From the NCBI GenBank assembly GCA_019314375.1, contig JAFCZJ010000019.1:1-64000 (forward strand): a stretch of DNA of 64,000 nucleotides. Direction: 5' to 3'. Source of the DNA: Deltaproteobacteria bacterium. Its GTDB lineage: Bacteria; Myxococcota; B64-G9. Numbering within the stretch: the first letter of the stretch is position 1; every line of letters starts with the position of its first letter. The translations under genes and the position numbers were made by a program. Shown piece by piece: positions 53,095 to 60,813 of the stretch. The notes under the pieces are model-generated. The model did no database searches, was not told where the DNA came from, and was given only the letters and a program-made list of their open reading frames with translations.

Positions 53095-54291
53095 ATGCAG
53101 GAACCCACCATCGAGACAAAAGACTTAGAGACCTGGGCGGACTTTCTGCTGCAGCATTCATTGGGCGGCATCACCAAAACCGATCGCGTGATGATCAAAG
53201 GCGAGCGCATCTGCTGGCCCCTGATGGAAGTGCTTGAGAAAAAGATCATCCAGGCCGGCGGCATCCCCGACGTACTGCTGGTGCCCCCCAACAATGATCG
53301 CGGTCGCGTTTGGTCTTCAGCCATGGGTCGCCACGGCACCCAAGCCCAAATTGAAGCAGGGCCCAATTGGGTCGAAGCCCGTTATGCGTCCATGACCAAG
53401 TACATCGAGATCCTGGGTGCCGAAGATCCCAGCAGCTATGCAGGCATGAAAGCAGATCAAGTGGCGGCCCTGGCCTTGGCCGACAGGCCGTACAGCACCT
53501 TGCGACTGGCCAAACCCTGGGTCCTGACCCTCTATCCCAGCCCCGGCTTCGCGGCCATGGAAGGCCTGAGCCTGGAAGACTACGTCTCCTTCATCATCGC
53601 CGCATCCACCGAGGACCCCGCGCCCTTGAAAGAGGCCGAAGATCGCATCGCGCCTTTTATCGACAAGGCAAGCCAAGTGGTCATCGACACCGAGCACCCT
53701 GAAGACAAGCGCCCCCTTTCCCTTCGCTTGAACCTGGAACCAAGCAGGGCCGTGCTCTCTTACGGCCTGCGCAACTTCCCCGACGGCGAGGTCTTCACCA
53801 GCCCGGATGCCAACAGCGCGGAAGGAGAAATCTTCATCGACCTGCCGGTGCATTACGGCGGTGCCGACATCCAGGGCATCTACCTGAAGTTCGAGGGCGG
53901 CCGCATCGTGAACTACAAGGCTGCTGAAGGTCACGAGCAACTGACGGCCATCATCGAAACCGACGATGGATCTCATCGCCTGGGCGAGGTGGCCTTCGGC
54001 ATGAACCCGGGCTTTGATCGGGTACTCAAACACCCCCTCTTCGTCGAGAAAGTGGGTGGCACCCTGCACATCGCCATCGGCATGAGCTATGAAAACTGCT
54101 TCGTCGAAGATCCGGCGAGTGAGGCGGGCAAAGAAGCCCTAAAGAAACTCACCGAGCAAGGCATCTACAACCAGTCCGCCCAGCACGTGGACATCGTGGC
54201 GGACTTTCGCCCCGGCGGTTGCGGCCGCAAAGTCATGCTGGACGGGCAAGAGCTGGTGGTCCGCGACAATCTCTGGGTCCCGGCCGACTGA
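53095..54291 (+). CDS. Aminopeptidase, M29 family
   Basis: ATG 53095 follows AAAAGGAG. The 398 residues match the M29 (AmpS/aminopeptidase T) family: FPDGEVFTSPDANSAEGEIFID, GSHRLGEVAFGMNPGFDR, TLHIAIGMSY and QHVDIVADF carry the expected metal-binding Glu, Glu, His, and His-x-Asp residues. It is a cytosolic dinuclear metallopeptidase that removes N-terminal residues. The start is divergent from asnS with a 146-bp gap, and the CDF transporter gene starts 9 bp after its stop. Confidence 0.88.
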   Translation: MQEPTIETKDLETWADFLLQHSLGGITKTDRVMIKGERICWPLMEVLEKKIIQAGGIPDVLLVPPNNDRGRVWSSAMGRHGTQAQIEAGPNWVEARYASMTKYIEILGAEDPSSYAGMKADQVAALALADRPYSTLRLAKPWVLTLYPSPGFAAMEGLSLEDYVSFIIAASTEDPAPLKEAEDRIAPFIDKASQVVIDTEHPEDKRPLSLRLNLEPSRAVLSYGLRNFPDGEVFTSPDANSAEGEIFIDLPVHYGGADIQGIYLKFEGGRIVNYKAAEGHEQLTAIIETDDGSHRLGEVAFGMNPGFDRVLKHPLFVEKVGGTLHIAIGMSYENCFVEDPASEAGKEALKKLTEQGIYNQSAQHVDIVADFRPGGCGRKVMLDGQELVVRDNLWVPAD

Positions 54292-54300
54292 GGAGACTCC

Positions 54301-55164
54301 CTGAACACCCACCGCAAAACCCGCGCCGCCGCGGTCTCGGTTCTTTCCAACACCTGCCTGGTCATCGGCAAGCTGGTGGTGGGCTTTATTTCCGGCTCGG
54401 TGGGCATCGTGGCCGAGGCCATCCACTCGGCCATCGATCTAGTAGCAGCCATCATCGCCTGGGCCTCGGTGCGCATCGCCGACAGACCCCCGGACGAAAA
54501 CCATCCCTTCGGCCACGGCAAAGCAGAAAGCATCTCGGGCGCCGTGGAAGCCGCACTGATCGTCGTGGCCGCGGTCTGGATTATTTACGAAGCAGTGCAC
54601 AAACTGCTCAGCGGGGGCGCAGTCGAGCACCTGCCATGGGCCATCGGCGTCATGGCCGTCTCGGCCCTGCTCAACACCATCGTCTCCCGCTATTTGCTGA
54701 AAGTCGCAAAGGAAGAGGACTCCCTGGCCCTGGAGGCGGACGGCCAACATCTGGCCACCGACGTCTACACATCCTTGGGCGTGGCCCTGGGCCTGAGCCT
54801 GGTCTGGCTGACAGGCTGGCTTTGGCTGGACGCCGCGACGGCCGTGGCCGTGGCCTTGTGGATCGGCTTCATCGGCTGGCGCCTGGTACGCAAGGCCATG
54901 GACCAGTTGATGGACGCGGGCTTACCCAAAGAAGACATCCAACGAATCACCCAGATATTAAACGACTGCCCCCGCATCCTCTCCTGGCACGACCTCCGCA
55001 CCCGCAAGGCCGGCAGCCGCCGCCACATCATCCTGCACACGGTTTTCCCACCGGACATCAAACTCATCGATGCCCATCAGGTGGCCGACGATCTGGAAAA
55101 ACGCATCGAGGCGACCATGGCCCCCGCCTGCGTGGTCATCCATCAGGAAGTAGACGAAGGCTAA
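54301..55164 (+). CDS. Cation diffusion facilitator (CDF) transporter, probable CTG start
   Basis: The first helix of the family (RKTRAAAVSVLSNTCLVIGKLVVGFISGSVGIVAEAIHSAIDL) is open back to CTG 54301, which stands 5 bp after AGGAG. The in-frame stop of the upstream gene is only three codons earlier, so no ATG/GTG/TTG is available unless the first helix is lost (GTG 54376). HSAIDL and HLATDVYTS carry the zinc-site His/Asp pairs of helices II and V; a cytoplasmic domain (HDLRTRKAGSRRHIILHTVFPPDIKLIDAHQVADDLEKRIE) follows. Likely Zn2+, Fe2+ or Mn2+ export by proton antiport; metal not assignable. Confidence 0.85.
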   Translation: MNTHRKTRAAAVSVLSNTCLVIGKLVVGFISGSVGIVAEAIHSAIDLVAAIIAWASVRIADRPPDENHPFGHGKAESISGAVEAALIVVAAVWIIYEAVHKLLSGGAVEHLPWAIGVMAVSALLNTIVSRYLLKVAKEEDSLALEADGQHLATDVYTSLGVALGLSLVWLTGWLWLDAATAVAVALWIGFIGWRLVRKAMDQLMDAGLPKEDIQRITQILNDCPRILSWHDLRTRKAGSRRHIILHTVFPPDIKLIDAHQVADDLEKRIEATMAPACVVIHQEVDEG

Positions 55165-55166
55165 CA

Positions 55167-55187
55167 CCGTGTCGCTTCGCGACACGG
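55167..55187. repeat. REP-like hairpin, 9-bp stem
   Basis: CCGTGTCGC, TTC, GCGACACGG, 2 bp after the CDF stop codon. It shares the CGTRTCGC/GCGAYACG core with the hairpin at 47977-47999. It could also serve as a transcription attenuator, but no T-run follows. The rest of the gap to 55366 shows no feature I can support. Confidence 0.6.
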
Positions 55188-55366
55188 CACAACCAGGTCG
55201 CCCATGGGCCCGCTGATTGAAAATGAAGCTTTGATTCGTTTGCACTGAGTGGGTCTGTGTTATGCTTTCTTTATTTGAAAATCGGCGCTGGTCAAGCGAC
55301 TTGGATTTGAACTTGATACCCGAATCGATATGAAGAATCGGTGCCCCCAACTGTGAGCGTCCAAAT

Positions 55367-57244
55367 ATGACTGGAATCAAGGATGTTTTTCGTGTGCGGA
55401 CCTTTGCCTCAATTTTTGTGTTCTGCTTTTTGTTTGCCGCCGGTTTTGTGAGTTTTTTGGTGGGTTGTGGGGATGGCGACGACGATTTAGTTGTCACGCC
55501 GGTGGAATATTCCGATTGGCCCGCGGCCAGAGAGTTGCATTCGGCGACGGCCCCTTTCCCTGCGTGGACCTTTGGCATGCGGCTGTGGCCCTTCGACGTG
55601 CTCACGCCGGAGATGACCCCGAGTCAGATCGAGGAGCAGCTTGATGTGGCCGTCGCCGCGCGGGCGAACGCGGTGATCTTCTACGTGGAGAGCGAGCACA
55701 TGTACCGCACTTTCGTGGACGAAGCGGGGTTTGCAGAGATTCGACTATCCATAGAGCACCTCACAGCGGAGGCTGTGCAGCGCGGCTTGCGAACAATCGT
55801 GTATGTGAACGGTCTCGAGGTGATGACGCGGGGAGCCTACGATGCGGGTTGCAATCCCACCGGGATTCCAACCATGGCCACCGAGCACCCGGAGTGGCTG
55901 CAGGTAGACCTTGCTGGCGAGCCGCTCGTATACGTCTGCCAGGACGCGGCTTGGCTCGAGCCGGATTGGGAGGACGCGTGGCTGTCGCCTTTTTCCGGCT
56001 ACCGGGATTTGTTCAAGACCCGCATTGCTCAACTCGCCGACGCGGGCGTGGATGGCGTCTATGTCGACGCCACCTTCCTGCCTGGTTACCAGGGCGACGA
56101 GAACAATTTGCGCTGGGGTAGCGCAGATGCAGGTTTTGCGGACGCCTTCTTGCAGGCAAAGGGGCTGGCCATTCCCGAAGAGGCGGACTTCAACCAATCG
56201 GACTTCCGCGCCTTCTTGTCGTTTCGACATGAGGCCTTGGCGGACTACCTTGCGGATTTGGGCGCCACCGCCTGGAGTTCGGGCCTGGTGCCTTTCTGGG
56301 AGTCTTCCACCAACGACACCCCTGAATCCACGCTGCTGGGCAACGAGACCGCCGTCACCGGACGCGAGGGCCTGGGGTTTTCCCCCGAGATAGAGCCCGA
56401 AGGCGATTGGTTGGCTGCTTTCCGTATGGCCAAGGTGGCTCGTGAGCTGAACCAAGAGTGCCCCATGATCTATCTGGGTTGGCCCAAATCCATCGAGGAT
56501 GCCCGCGTCGAGTTTGCCGTGGCGCTTGCCCACTCCAACACCTATTATCCGACGGCGGATATTGAAGTGCCCCAGGACGCATTCCCTCTGATGGATCGTC
56601 TGCAAACAGTCCTGGAACAACGCATCCCCTACGGCGGTGACCTGGCGCTTGTTTACTCCGTGCGCAACAAGGACAACACCCACGAGGATGGGGCGTTTTT
56701 CGACGCCTACGTGGATGTTTTCGAGGATCTTACACGAGAGCATATACCCTTCCGGATCGCGCCACTGGAGTACTTGACCGAGGATGGGCTGGACGGCGTG
56801 GCCGTGGTCATCTTGCCGGATCTCCGCGGTTTGTCAGACGACGAGGTTGCGATTCTCGACACCCGGCGGGTGATCTCCGTGAGTGACAGCCCCGCCGACG
56901 GCGTGGGCACCCGTGACGAATCGTGGACGCCCCGCGAGCAGGCCGTGGCCTTTGCCGAGACAGCGAATCGCGACGCCGTCACCGCGTCGCTTCCCTTTGG
57001 CATCACCGCGCCTTCGGACACTTTTATCGAATACTACGGCAACCGCGACGGCTCGGATCAGATGTTCCTCTTCGCCGTCTCCCCAGTTGCCGAGGGCGAG
57101 ATCATCCTCACCGCACGCCCCGGGACATCACTCAACGTCACGGTTGATGGACTGGACCGACCCACGGACAATTTTTCCGACGATGAGATCAGCGTAAATA
57201 TCGACTCTCAGCTGGTGGTGTTGGACGTTCGGGAAGGATCCTAA
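55367..57244 (+). CDS. TIM-barrel glycoside-hydrolase-like lipoprotein
   Basis: MTGIKDVFRVRTFASIFVFCFLFAAGFVSFLVGC carries a lipobox. WTFGMRLWPFDVLTPEMTPSQIEEQLDVAVAARANAVIFYVESEHMY, GLRTIVYVNGLE, CQDAAWLEPDWEDAWLSPFSGYRDLFKTRIAQLADAGVDGVYVDATFLPG fit the barrel of hypothetical glycosyl hydrolase 6/alpha-amylase-like proteins, with an Asp after strand 4. The C-terminus has a trimerisation-like alpha/beta region (YLTEDGLDGVAVVILPDLRGLSDDEVAIL) and a beta domain. A surface or periplasmic carbohydrate function is inferred; substrate unknown. Confidence 0.72.
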   Translation: MTGIKDVFRVRTFASIFVFCFLFAAGFVSFLVGCGDGDDDLVVTPVEYSDWPAARELHSATAPFPAWTFGMRLWPFDVLTPEMTPSQIEEQLDVAVAARANAVIFYVESEHMYRTFVDEAGFAEIRLSIEHLTAEAVQRGLRTIVYVNGLEVMTRGAYDAGCNPTGIPTMATEHPEWLQVDLAGEPLVYVCQDAAWLEPDWEDAWLSPFSGYRDLFKTRIAQLADAGVDGVYVDATFLPGYQGDENNLRWGSADAGFADAFLQAKGLAIPEEADFNQSDFRAFLSFRHEALADYLADLGATAWSSGLVPFWESSTNDTPESTLLGNETAVTGREGLGFSPEIEPEGDWLAAFRMAKVARELNQECPMIYLGWPKSIEDARVEFAVALAHSNTYYPTADIEVPQDAFPLMDRLQTVLEQRIPYGGDLALVYSVRNKDNTHEDGAFFDAYVDVFEDLTREHIPFRIAPLEYLTEDGLDGVAVVILPDLRGLSDDEVAILDTRRVISVSDSPADGVGTRDESWTPREQAVAFAETANRDAVTASLPFGITAPSDTFIEYYGNRDGSDQMFLFAVSPVAEGEIILTARPGTSLNVTVDGLDRPTDNFSDDEISVNIDSQLVVLDVREGS

Positions 57245-57251
57245 AGAGCGG

Positions 57252-57264
57252 GGGGTCAGACCCC
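57252..57264. repeat. Palindrome GGGGTCAGACCCC, left boundary of the AbiE cassette
   Basis: The palindrome starts 7 bp after the stop of the glycosidase-like gene. A longer version lies at 59259-59273 beyond the toxin gene. Confidence 0.7.
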
Positions 57265-57274
57265 AGGTCCACGA

Positions 57275-57328
57275 CTTGACCAAATAGGTCAACTTGACTT
57301 CTGTGTCAATTTGACCTATTTAGTCAAG
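57275..57328. promoter_or_regulatory. 54-bp near-perfect palindrome over the antitoxin promoter
   Basis: Arms 57275-57298 and 57305-57328 match at 22 of 24 positions around TTCTGT; the outer half reads CTTGACCAAATAGGTCAA. TTGACT (57294-57299) and TATTTA (57317-57322) at 17-bp spacing fall inside it, which would start the transcript at about the ATG at 57330. This looks like the autorepression site of the AbiEi-type protein. Confidence 0.65.
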
Positions 57329-57329
57329 C

Positions 57330-58382
57330 ATGAGGGTGCCATCCGAACAGCAGGCAATGCACCAGGTTGCCGAACGTCTCGCCGAGTTGGTCAATGTCGA
57401 TCAGAGCCAGATCCGTTTCGAAACAAGCCACGATGTTCCTCATGCCGATGGCATCATAGAAATCGGACCCTTCACCTTTGTGGTGGACTGGAAGGGCGAG
57501 GGCTTGGCGGGTCCGGTCGCCATGGGCATTGAGCAAGTTCGGCGCTATGCCAAGAAAATTGATGGAGCCGTCCCGCTGGTGGCTGTCCCCTACATGGGTG
57601 ACGCCGGCCGAAAACGCTGTGCAGGTGCGGACATCGCCTGGTTAGACCTGTCCGGCAATGCTCGAATCTTCGCTCCTGGACTGCGCATCCTGGTGGAAGG
57701 CAAACCCAACCAATACAAGAAACGCGGGCGGCCTTCGTCTGTCTTCGCCCCCAAGAGTTCCCGCATCGCGCGGTGGTTGCTGATGCATCCTGCCGAGTTT
57801 GTATCCCAGCGGGAAATCGCCACGGCGACTGACACCGATGAGGGCTACACAAGTAGAATCGTGGGTAAGCTGGACCAGGACGGGCTGATCGTCAGGAACA
57901 CCAACGGGGCCATCAAGCCTCGTGATCCGGATCTTCTGCTCGACGCCTGGCGTGAGGCCTACACTTTTTCAAGGCACCACATCATCCGAGGCCATGTGGC
58001 GGCTCGTACTGGTGACCTATTGTTGAGAAAACTGGCGGACGCGCTTGACCACTTATCCACCGACTTCGCTGCGACCGGACTGGCAGCCGCCTGGCTGTTG
58101 GACCAGTTTGCCGGATTTCGGACCACCGCCCTCTATCTCGCGGAAGAGCCGTCGCCCAAGCTGCTCGAATCCCTGTCCTTCCGCGAGGAGGACCGCGGCG
58201 CCAACGTCTGGCTTGTCGTGCCCAACGACGAGGGTGTCTTTCACGGCGCTGTCAAAAACGACGGCATTCGATGCGTTCATCCGGTCCAGGTCTACCTCGA
58301 TCTTGGAGCGCATCCGGAACGGGCCAGTGAGGCCGCGCAGAGACTGCGGGCTGCTCACCTGAACTGGAGAACTGATGCCTGA
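57330..58382 (+). CDS. AbiEi-type antitoxin/transcriptional regulator of a type IV toxin-antitoxin pair
   Basis: The 350-residue protein has an N-terminal nuclease-fold-like region (VDQSQIRFETSHDVPHADGIIEIGPFTFVVDWKGEGLAGPVAMGIEQVRRYAKKIDG), a winged helix-turn-helix (LLMHPAEFVSQREIATATDTDEGYTSRIVGKLDQDGLIVR, about 150-190) and a C-terminal AbiEi-like domain. It is immediately followed, with an 8-bp overlap, by an AbiEii-like nucleotidyltransferase gene. AbiEi proteins are known to repress their own operon by binding inverted repeats. There is no Shine-Dalgarno before ATG 57330, in line with a leaderless transcript. Confidence 0.82.
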   Translation: MRVPSEQQAMHQVAERLAELVNVDQSQIRFETSHDVPHADGIIEIGPFTFVVDWKGEGLAGPVAMGIEQVRRYAKKIDGAVPLVAVPYMGDAGRKRCAGADIAWLDLSGNARIFAPGLRILVEGKPNQYKKRGRPSSVFAPKSSRIARWLLMHPAEFVSQREIATATDTDEGYTSRIVGKLDQDGLIVRNTNGAIKPRDPDLLLDAWREAYTFSRHHIIRGHVAARTGDLLLRKLADALDHLSTDFAATGLAAAWLLDQFAGFRTTALYLAEEPSPKLLESLSFREEDRGANVWLVVPNDEGVFHGAVKNDGIRCVHPVQVYLDLGAHPERASEAAQRLRAAHLNWRTDA

Positions 58383-59235
58383 CAAACCCACCCCCGCCGC
58401 TGGCTACAAAAGCAAGCAGGTCGAGCTCGTCCGCGCCACCTGTCTCTATGTTGCCACCAAGCTTGGCGACATCATGGACGAGTTGGTCGTGATTGGTGGG
58501 TTGGTGCCGTCGTTGCTCATCAGGCAGGACGAACTGCCGGAAGGTGCCGATGCCCACGTTGGCACCTTGGATCTGGACGTAGGGCTCACGCTCGCCTTAC
58601 TGGAGGAAGGTCGCTACAAGACCTTGACCGAGCGGCTGCGCCGCGCCGGTTTCGAGCAGGACGTCAACGACGAGGGCAACCCGACGCGGCAACGTTGGAA
58701 AATCGAGCAAATCGCAAAGGTCACCGTCGACTTTTTGATTCAGCCCAGCCTTCCTGATGACAAGGGAGGAAGACTGCGGGATATCGAACCCGACTTCGCG
58801 GCGGTCATCGCCCCCGGCCTTCATCTCGCATTTCAGGACCGTGAGCAGGTCACTATCGAGGGCATGACCATCATGGGCGAACAGGCCAAGCGTAATGTCT
58901 GGGTGTGCGGCCCGGGTGCATTTGTGGTTCTCAAGTCAATCGCCTTTCGGCTGCGTGGAGAGAACAAGGACGCCTACGACCTCTATTACTTAGTACGCAA
59001 TTTCGGCACGGGCGTAGGCGACGTCGCCTCGCGGCTCAAGCCACTCCTTGGAGACGCTTCGGCCCAGCAGGCGATCGACTACTTGAAGGAGGACTTCCAA
59101 CTCCATGACGGTACCGGCCCTCGGCGAGTGGCTGAGTTCATCACCGGTGGGCCTGACAACACAATCCAGGCAAACGTAGTCGGGTTCGTGGACCAACTTC
59201 TTCGCCTACTTGATGAGCATGAGGGCAGCCTTTGA
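58375..59235 (+). CDS. AbiEii/AbiGii-like nucleotidyltransferase toxin
   Basis: The nucleotidyltransferase signature is GGLVPSLLI followed by TLDLDVGLTL, with the third acidic residue in KVTVDFLIQP. KSIAFRLRGENKDAYDLYYLVRNFG matches the K-x2-A-x2-R...KD-x2-DL motif of AbiEii/DUF1814 toxins. Such toxins transfer nucleotides to RNA targets (for example tRNA acceptor ends) and cause growth arrest on phage infection. The start overlaps the antitoxin gene by 8 bp. The protein is 286 residues, within the family range. Confidence 0.85.
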   Translation: MPDKPTPAAGYKSKQVELVRATCLYVATKLGDIMDELVVIGGLVPSLLIRQDELPEGADAHVGTLDLDVGLTLALLEEGRYKTLTERLRRAGFEQDVNDEGNPTRQRWKIEQIAKVTVDFLIQPSLPDDKGGRLRDIEPDFAAVIAPGLHLAFQDREQVTIEGMTIMGEQAKRNVWVCGPGAFVVLKSIAFRLRGENKDAYDLYYLVRNFGTGVGDVASRLKPLLGDASAQQAIDYLKEDFQLHDGTGPRRVAEFITGGPDNTIQANVVGFVDQLLRLLDEHEGSL

Positions 59236-59258
59236 TGAGTGGGAAGCAGATGAGACCA

Positions 59259-59273
59259 GGGGGTCAGACCCCC
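59259..59273. repeat. Palindrome GGGGGTCAGACCCCC, right boundary of the AbiE cassette
   Basis: It begins 23 bp after the toxin stop, and its last base is the last base of the convergent lipase gene's stop codon (TAG on the minus strand). Confidence 0.7.
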
Positions 59274-60790
59274 TAAAAGCCTTCCTGCGCCAAGTCCCGG
59301 GCCAGCATCGAATAGAATTCCCTGTGATTGAAATTGGGGCCGGTGATGCCGAAGAGTTGGCCGATTTCGTCGAAATGATCGGCTGGGATTTCGCCTCGGT
59401 AGTCGCCCCAGATGGCGCTTTCCACGGGCACGATGCCGTCGTTTGCGCCGGCCAAAAGCCAGAGCAAATCGTAGGCGAACTGGATCTCGATGTCGCAGAT
59501 GTCGCCGCAGGTAAGGCCCAGCGGACATGTGCGCCCGGCGTAGGACACGTAGCTCACGCCTTCGATGTCCGGGTTGGCCGGGTTGAACTCTTCGACCACC
59601 CTTTCAACGCTCATGGCCTCGAAAGACGCCATGGCGTCGGACTCTGAACCCGTGGCCGTGGCCCCCAGCCACTCCAGCAAAAAAGACAGGGCAGCCTGAC
59701 CCGGACCGGGCAGATAACCCAGGGCCACGTCGCAAAGCTCCGTGCCCCGATGGGGCGTGGATACGGTGACCAGGCTGGGCACCCGATCGGCATAGCCGAG
59801 CGTTGAAATCACCCTGCGCGAATCCAGGCCTCCCTGACTGTGCGCGATGAGGTTAAGCTTTCGCGAATGGCTTTCGAGCAAAAAGGCATCAATCTGCTCG
59901 GCCAGCTGGTCTGAGCGAATCTCCACCGAGTTGTAGGGGTCCAGACTGGCGGTGAAGACAAGAAAACCCTGTTCGCTCAAATTGTCCGCCACCCCGTGAA
60001 AATATGTATAGGACATGATGTTGTTCCAGCCGGTCCAGCCATGCACCAAGACGATGGGATAACGAGTGGCTTGGAGTTCACAGCCCGACTCGCAGCTCAA
60101 TCGCAAATCGTAAGCACCCCAGGCCGCCGGGTCCAAAGACTGCACCCTCAAGACAAACTCCCCCGAGCGATCGGCGATCAGGGGTAAGGACAAGGGCTCG
60201 AAGGGAGCCAGAGCCGTGCCCACGGCCAAGGGGAAGCTCTGCGGATCATCGCCGGGTTTGCGCAAGGTCACCCGGGCCTGGCCCAGTGCCAGATCGGTTC
60301 GAAGCGTCAAATTGTAACGACTGCCCAGCGGCAAGACCACGCTGTATTCGTGAGCCCCGCACAAGGGCAGCTCGCCTTCGCGCCAATCGGGCTCTACTTG
60401 CAACAAGCCCAAGTCGACGACATCGCGCTCAAGCCCCTGACAGGGTGGTCCCTCGTCTCCAGCGTCGAGCATGACATCAGCGCCGTCGAGGCCCGCGTCC
60501 AGCCCGGCGTCCACGAAGGCGTCTTCTCCGGCATCATGGCCCGCATCGACAAGCGGCCGAAGTGTATCCTCGCCGCAGCCCGACACAAGCAGGCCCGCGA
60601 ACAAAAAGCCCAGGACGTGCCACCCCAATCTCCCACCCCGACTTACCCAGGCCCTCAGATGTGCCTGTAATGCAAGGAGGAGCAGTAGATTCAGCCGGAG
60701 ACGTGGTTCCCCACGTCGAGGACTGAATCTGCTGATTCGACGAAGCAGTACAGGTGCAGCTGGGGGATCTGGGCTCCGGAAAGACTTCAT
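59273..60790 (-). CDS. Secreted lipoprotein triacylglycerol-lipase-like alpha/beta hydrolase
   Basis: A lipobox (LLVSGC) and an Asp/Ala-rich linker (DAGHDAGEDAFVDAGLDAGL) typical of Myxococcota surface proteins precede a pre-peptidase-like beta domain and a lipase domain. Oxyanion motif VLVHGWTG, nucleophile elbow LIAHSQGGLDS, Asp in GANDGIVPVESA and His in PADHFDEIGQ follow the Pseudomonas/Burkholderia lipase order (their DHLDEVNQ). The start is uncertain: about 50 residues before the signal are Arg- and Leu-rich, and TTG 60628 would give a compact signal peptide. Confidence 0.82.
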   Translation of the reverse strand: MKSFRSPDPPAAPVLLRRISRFSPRRGEPRLRLNLLLLLALQAHLRAWVSRGGRLGWHVLGFLFAGLLVSGCGEDTLRPLVDAGHDAGEDAFVDAGLDAGLDGADVMLDAGDEGPPCQGLERDVVDLGLLQVEPDWREGELPLCGAHEYSVVLPLGSRYNLTLRTDLALGQARVTLRKPGDDPQSFPLAVGTALAPFEPLSLPLIADRSGEFVLRVQSLDPAAWGAYDLRLSCESGCELQATRYPIVLVHGWTGWNNIMSYTYFHGVADNLSEQGFLVFTASLDPYNSVEIRSDQLAEQIDAFLLESHSRKLNLIAHSQGGLDSRRVISTLGYADRVPSLVTVSTPHRGTELCDVALGYLPGPGQAALSFLLEWLGATATGSESDAMASFEAMSVERVVEEFNPANPDIEGVSYVSYAGRTCPLGLTCGDICDIEIQFAYDLLWLLAGANDGIVPVESAIWGDYRGEIPADHFDEIGQLFGITGPNFNHREFYSMLARDLAQEGF

Positions 60791-60813
60791 GCCCCATCAT
60801 ACAACAAATGGGC

